Assembly: GCF_900496995.4 (NCBI RefSeq)
Contig: NC_044012.1
Location: 26,301,606 to 26,365,605 of the forward strand
Length of the DNA stretch: 64,000 nucleotides
Source of the DNA: Aquila chrysaetos chrysaetos
Taxonomy: Eukaryota > Chordata > Aves > Accipitriformes > Accipitridae
Reading direction: 5' to 3'
Every line of letters begins with the position of its first letter. Position 1 is the stretch's first letter. A program made the translations under genes and the position numbers. A model generated the notes under the pieces. That model searched no databases and had not been told where the DNA came from. It saw only the letters and a list, made by a program, of their open reading frames with translations. Below, piece by piece: positions 59,801 through 64,000 of this stretch.

Positions 59801-60483
59801 TGTGCATGCACGCACGCATGTGCATGCACACATGCGTGCGTGCATGCCCACAGGTGTTTGTGCATGCACACACCTATTGCCAAGGGCAGGAGCGCTCACC
59901 TGTGTGTGTGCGTGCAGGCACACACATTTTTCATGCACGCACGCGCAAAAGCGTGCATGCACACCCACGTGCACACACCTGTTTACACTCACACAACCAC
60001 ACGCTCTCCCCTGCAAGCAGAGGCCTGGTCCCCCTCTCCCTGCAACTGTCCTGGCCGGGTCACAATGGGGAACAAATGGCCCTATCCATCTCTTGGTTGA
60101 TGGATGGTCCTGCCTGGCGGGGGCTGTGTACGGGCTTCTCGGGGTGTCCCATGTCCCCGTCCCCCCCCCCCAGCATCGCCCTTCTCCCCCCCTCTGCAGA
60201 GCTTGGCCAGGTGGGAGAGCGAGAACAAGATGGTGTGTGAGCAGCGGCTGCTGAAGGGCGAAGGACCCAAGACGGGCTGGTCCAGGGAGATGACCAATGA
60301 TGGGGAGCTCATCCTGGTGAGGACCTGGGGAGGGATGGGGGGCATTGCTACCCCAGTGCATGCTGGGAAACTCCCAGGGGGGGCAAGGGAGGGTGGCCAT
60401 GGCCATCACAGTGACCCTGCTCCTCCTTGCAGACCATGACAGCCGATGACGTCGTCTGCACCAGGGTCTACGTCCGGGAGTGA
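56889..60483 (+). CDS. CRABP2: Cellular retinoic acid-binding protein 2 (CRABP2)
   Basis: Small cytosolic lipid-binding protein that carries all-trans retinoic acid to nuclear RAR. Exons: 56889-56958, 59266-59444, 60200-60316, 60433-60483; 417 bases, 138 aa, the same length as human CRABP2 and with the standard four-exon FABP-family layout. Signature [20 protein letters not shown] at the start, then [62 protein letters not shown] and the end CTRVYVRE. The Arg-x-Tyr near the C-terminus and the earlier Arg in [10 protein letters not shown] are carboxylate-binding positions. CRABP1 is the main alternative, but [16 protein letters not shown]-type identity and the neighbours favour CRABP2. Birds have both. 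Confidence 0.95.
56959..59265 (+). other. CRABP2: CRABP2 intron 1
   Basis: A 2.3-kb intron with a 25-base G run (57199-57223) and two MIR-like scraps in opposite orientation (57183-57200 minus, 57286-57304 plus). No further exon was seen. Confidence 0.7.
59505..59995. repeat. Higher-order TGCATGCACACA array in CRABP2 intron 2
   Basis: About 490 bases of alternating purine-pyrimidine units (ATGCATGTGTGTGCATGCAC). A larger unit built on TTTGCATGAGGGCAGGAGC, then ACTTGTGTGTG, recurs at about 59583, 59707 and 59877. Long minus- and plus-strand open frames rich in Cys, His, Thr and Ala here are repeat translation. Confidence 0.85.
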
Positions 60484-61115
60484 CACCCCCCATTCCGCTG
60501 ACCCCCATCCCTCCCCCAGCCAGCACCAGTCCCCCAGCCCTATGTCCCGTGTCCGTCCCCCCCAGCCCCAATTACTCACCCTGTGTCCCCCCTGGTCCCC
60601 TCCACTCACCCCACAGCCTCAGGGAGGGGGTTGCACCTTCCCATGGGGGTACATCAGAGCAACCCCTTTTTTGGTGGGGGAGGAAAACACAACATTTTGC
60701 CCCCCCCCCCATGGCGTGGGGTCTCTTCGGGGGCAGGAAAATCTCATTTTCTGGCCCTGTCCTGCTGCCGCCCTCGGTGCAGACAAAGCGCCCAGTTTTT
60801 GGAAAGGTGCCGGGGCTGTGGCAGGAAGGTAATGCAACCGCCTCCCTGGGCTTTTGAGTTGGTTTTAACTGGTTTTAGTTCAGTTTGATTTTTTCTTTTT
60901 TATTATTTTTTTAATGCAGGCCCCTGGCCCTTGCCCTGCCCAGGGGCTGCGCTTGCTCTCCCCCTCCCCAGTATTTATTTGTGAATATTGTATCGCAAAG
61001 AAACACCAAACGACCCCAACCCAGTAGCACCGCGGTCCGTGCAGCTCCAGGTCCGAACCCCCCAAGATCTGACCCCCCACCCCGAGATTGTCCCCACCAC
61101 CTCCCTCCTCTTTTC

Positions 61116-61121
61116 AATAAA
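61116..61121 (+). terminator. CRABP2: Poly(A) signal of CRABP2
   Basis: AATAAA 633 bases past the CRABP2 stop codon, followed by TGTCC-type sequence. It implies a 3' UTR ending near 61140. Confidence 0.75.
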
Positions 61122-61139
61122 TGTCCTACAACTCCCCCG

Positions 61140-64000
61140 CCCTCCCCAGCGTTCCTGTCCCCTCCCGGCCCTGCTAGCACACACACACCTCCCGCACCGC
61201 AGCTGTTGCGCAAGGGGCCGGGGGCAAAGGCGGTGGCCGGGTTGGCACATCATGGCGTGGGAAGTGAGGGGCAGCCGTGGGGCAGCCGTGGGGCAGGGAG
61301 GATGGCGTGGGGCTGGGGTGCAGCTCACGCTGGGGGGGGGGGGGGGGGGGGGGATGACACACCCTCCCAGCTTAGCTGGAGGAGCTGGGGCACCCATGGG
61401 TGCTGCCTGCCGGGATGTGGCTCCCTGGTCCGCTCCAGGTGATGCTCGTTGGGGTGCTGCCTGCTAATTGCCCTAAGTGAGGTGGCATTAATTATGATGG
61501 GGGGGGTGTCTGCTTGTGGGTCATTGGGGCTCAGCCTGTGGTGGTGCTGGAGAGGTTCGGGGTGCAGGGGAGCCCTGCCCTGGGGATGGGGGGGTGCACT
61601 CACTCCCCGTGCCCACCCCAGCCTTGGCAAAGCTGCTCCCCAGGGTGGGCTGGGACCCCTTGGTGGGGGCAGCCCCAGAGTCACTGTGGGGTAGTTAGGG
61701 GGCACTGACCCACCCCCCTCACCAGCACTGGGGTCCTGCTGAGCCGGGGGGGTGCCTGTGGCTGCCTTTGGGGAGATGGGGGGGGGCTGTGGAACACTGT
61801 TCCCCAGGACCCAGCAACCCTCCTACCCCGGCTGGGGAGGGGACAGCAGTGAGCGGCCCCCAGGGGGGTATACAGGGGGAAGGGGGCCAGGATTTGGGGT
61901 TGGCTTCACCCCCAGTGCCCCCGGGTGTGATGCTGCACTGCCAGGGAGTGTGTTCAGCAGCAGGAAGGGTGTAATTACACCTTCCCTGGGGAGGAGGAGG
62001 GGGGGGGGAGGAAGGGCTCCTGCATCTCCAGGTGGACACTTGGCAGACACCCATTGCCCCTGTCGCCATTCCCAAGACTCTGCCTGGGCCGCGTCCCGGT
62101 TCTCCCAACATCCCCACGCCATAACTGGGACCAGCTGGCATCACCGGTGGGACCGGTGCCAGTGGGTGGGGTGGACGCTGGATCTGGCCCTCTCTGTTCT
62201 TCACCAAACCGACCGTTTTTCTCCCCAGAGATCTCGCAAAAGCCACAACCAGGCAGGATCAGCTGGTAATGGAAACCAGCCGCTCCCCACCCCCCCCAAC
62301 TCCGACTCTCCGGCTTCTCCCCTTTGGAGAAATATCCTCTTTCTCCCTGGCCGCCCTGGGGACAGCTCCAATTTATCTCTCTTCCGAGCCCTCGGGTTGG
62401 CGGGGTGGGGTACAAAGGGGGCCCTGGTACCCTGAGAGAGCCAGGGCGGCAAATCTGGATGTGAGCGGGGGTCTATGGGGCTGCCAGCTGCGTGCACACA
62501 CATCCCCCCCCCGCCGCAGTCTCCAGCCACGCTGTGCCCAGTGGGGACCTGGAGGGGGCCCACTGGGGACCTGGGGGTCCCCATCTTGCTCCATAGGTGC
62601 TGCCCCACAGTGATGGGGGGGGGGTCTGGGGAGGTGAGGGGGAAAGGGCTGGATGTGCCCCCTCCCTGGTGCATGGCCACCCCATGCCGAGACTTGGCGG
62701 CCGGCACTGGGCGTTGGATCGCGGCTGCTCCTTAAACAAAAGCAAATTCCTCCTGCTGCTGCTGCTGGGGGAGCGGGACCGGGGCGGGACGGGGGCGGGA
62801 CGGGGGGGGGGGGGCAGGATGGAGGAACCACAAATGACCCCAAAACCTTGCGGGATGCTCTGGGCTGTGCCGCCCCCCGCCCTGGGACCGTGTGGGTGGT
62901 TTCGGGTGCCCCCCGGCGCCTCTAATCCGGCACTAATCCTTCCCGGTGGCCCCCGGCTCACCCTACTGCCCCCCCCCCCCCGGGGGGGGGGGGCTGGGGA
63001 GGGGGCCCAGGCTGGCCCCTCGCCTTTCATCTGTCGGAGACAAAGCGGGGCCCCGGCCCCCCCGCCCCGCTTTGTGCTGTGGGTAATGAATGCCCGACCC
63101 CGGAGTAGGGGGGGGGGGCGGCCCTGGCGCCTCGCTCCGGCATTTTTAATGGATTTTCTGGAAGCGAAGGCTCGGCCGGGTGCGGGTGAGCAGGGTGGGA
63201 GATGTGGCCCCTTTGGGGTCCCCAGGGTTATATCTTATTCCCCCCCTGGGCCCTAGCCTCCCCGCTGGAGCCATTGGGAGGGTGCAGGGGGGCTTCGAGC
63301 CACCCAAAGTGGCGGGGGCGGGGACACACGCTGGCTCTTGTCCCCACCATGGTGAATACCTGCCCGGGGCGGGTGGGGGGGGACAGGACTTGTTGGGCAG
63401 GTTTGGGGGGAAATATACCCCTCCGCTGGGCTGGGTGCTGGGGGGAGGCTCCTGGCTTTGGGGGGAGAGGGGGCTTAGCTGGGCTGGAGGAGTAAACCCC
63501 CCCCCCCCAGCCCCACGGTGCTAAGGGGCTGAAACGGCTCCAGCCAAGCTGTGCCCCCCGCCTGGCCTGACCCCTAACGCTGCTGCAAGTGGGGGCCGAG
63601 CTACTGTGTGTGTGCCATCCCATGTGTGTGTCGTCCTCCCCCCCGGGGCTGGGGTCCCCCCCTCCACCACCCCCAGCATCCTCCAGGCCGGCTGCTCCCT
63701 GAGTCGGTGCCTACCCTGGATGGTGTCAGGGGGGTGGTCCAGGCTGGCTGCCAGACCTCCCAGCAAAGGCCCCCCCCCGCCAGTACCCGCTTGTTATGGG
63801 GTCTGGCTAACGAACCGGGGAGGTGCCAGGCTTGGGGGGTCTTCAACCCTCAGCCCCCCCCCCCCTCCAGTCCCAGGAAAGGGGGCTTCTGTGTGGGTCA
63901 CCAGTTCTGCAGCTGTGTGGCCTCGGCGATGCTGGTGCTGTGCCGAGGGGCTCGGGTTGGGGGCACGGTGCTGGTGCCAGGGCACAGCCAGGGCATCACG
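61140..64000. other. Intergenic flank downstream of CRABP2
   Basis: GC-rich DNA with a G run at 61331-61351 and C/G runs near 62970-62990. No exon was recognised. NES, the next gene in human, was not found within the window. Confidence 0.5.

Noticed and set aside
59348-60571. Long Cys/His/Ala-rich open frames on both strands across CRABP2 intron 2
   Set aside because: They translate the TGCATGCACACA repeat array and run across genuine CRABP2 exons on the other strand.
61140-64000. NES (nestin) downstream of CRABP2
   Set aside because: It is the next gene in human, but no intermediate-filament rod or repeat-rich coding sequence is visible before the window ends.

Overview
The window is nuclear DNA from a vertebrate. 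It carries nine intron-containing protein-coding genes with GT-AG splice sites, poly(A) signals and CpG-island promoters. Very high GC, compact introns and many long C/G homopolymers suggest a sauropsid, most likely a bird microchromosome. The order INSRR - (DAPK2-like) - SH2D2A - PRCC - HDGF - MRPL24 - METTL25B - ISG20L2 - CRABP2 matches, from memory, human 1q23 and chicken chromosome 25. The species cannot be named from the sequence. No bacterial, viral or retroviral feature was recognised. Every gene model below was assembled by hand from splice signals. All nine coding totals are exact multiples of three.

Layout. 1-1190: minisatellites and unassigned intergenic DNA. 1190-11600 (minus): INSRR, an insulin-receptor-family tyrosine kinase of 22 coding exons and 1335 codons. 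12190-15765 (minus): a calmodulin-type death-associated protein kinase most like DAPK2, 12 coding exons, 397 aa. 15766-18853: intergenic or 5' non-coding DNA. 18854-22728 (plus): SH2D2A, an SH2 adaptor, 479 aa. It runs tail-to-tail into PRCC (about 24.1-32.9 kb, minus), a proline-rich nuclear and splicing protein of 522 aa whose gene body is the most AT-rich part of the window. A CpG island at 32.9-34.0 kb holds PRCC's promoter. HDGF (36848-44423, plus) has a 6.4-kb first intron full of G/C runs.

MRPL24 (45846-46825, plus) and METTL25B (46980-49569, minus) converge within about 150 bp. METTL25B and ISG20L2 (49953-51685, plus) share a head-to-head CpG-island promoter with NRF1 motifs. CRABP2 (56889-60483, plus) is followed by about 3 kb in which I recognise no gene.

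The genes are housekeeping neighbours (splicing, mitoribosome, rRNA processing, methyltransferase) mixed with regulated signalling genes (INSRR, DAPK2-like, SH2D2A, CRABP2). They do not form one pathway. Points that merit a second look: a DAPK2-like kinase between INSRR and SH2D2A with an altered C-terminal regulatory tail; INSRR on the opposite strand relative to its neighbours compared with human; nine ZNF143/THAP11-type motifs clustered at the PRCC and MRPL24 promoters; an array of CRE-like octamers in METTL25B intron 1; a METTL25B start codon inside an NRF1 motif; and a scatter of MIR-type SINE fragments.
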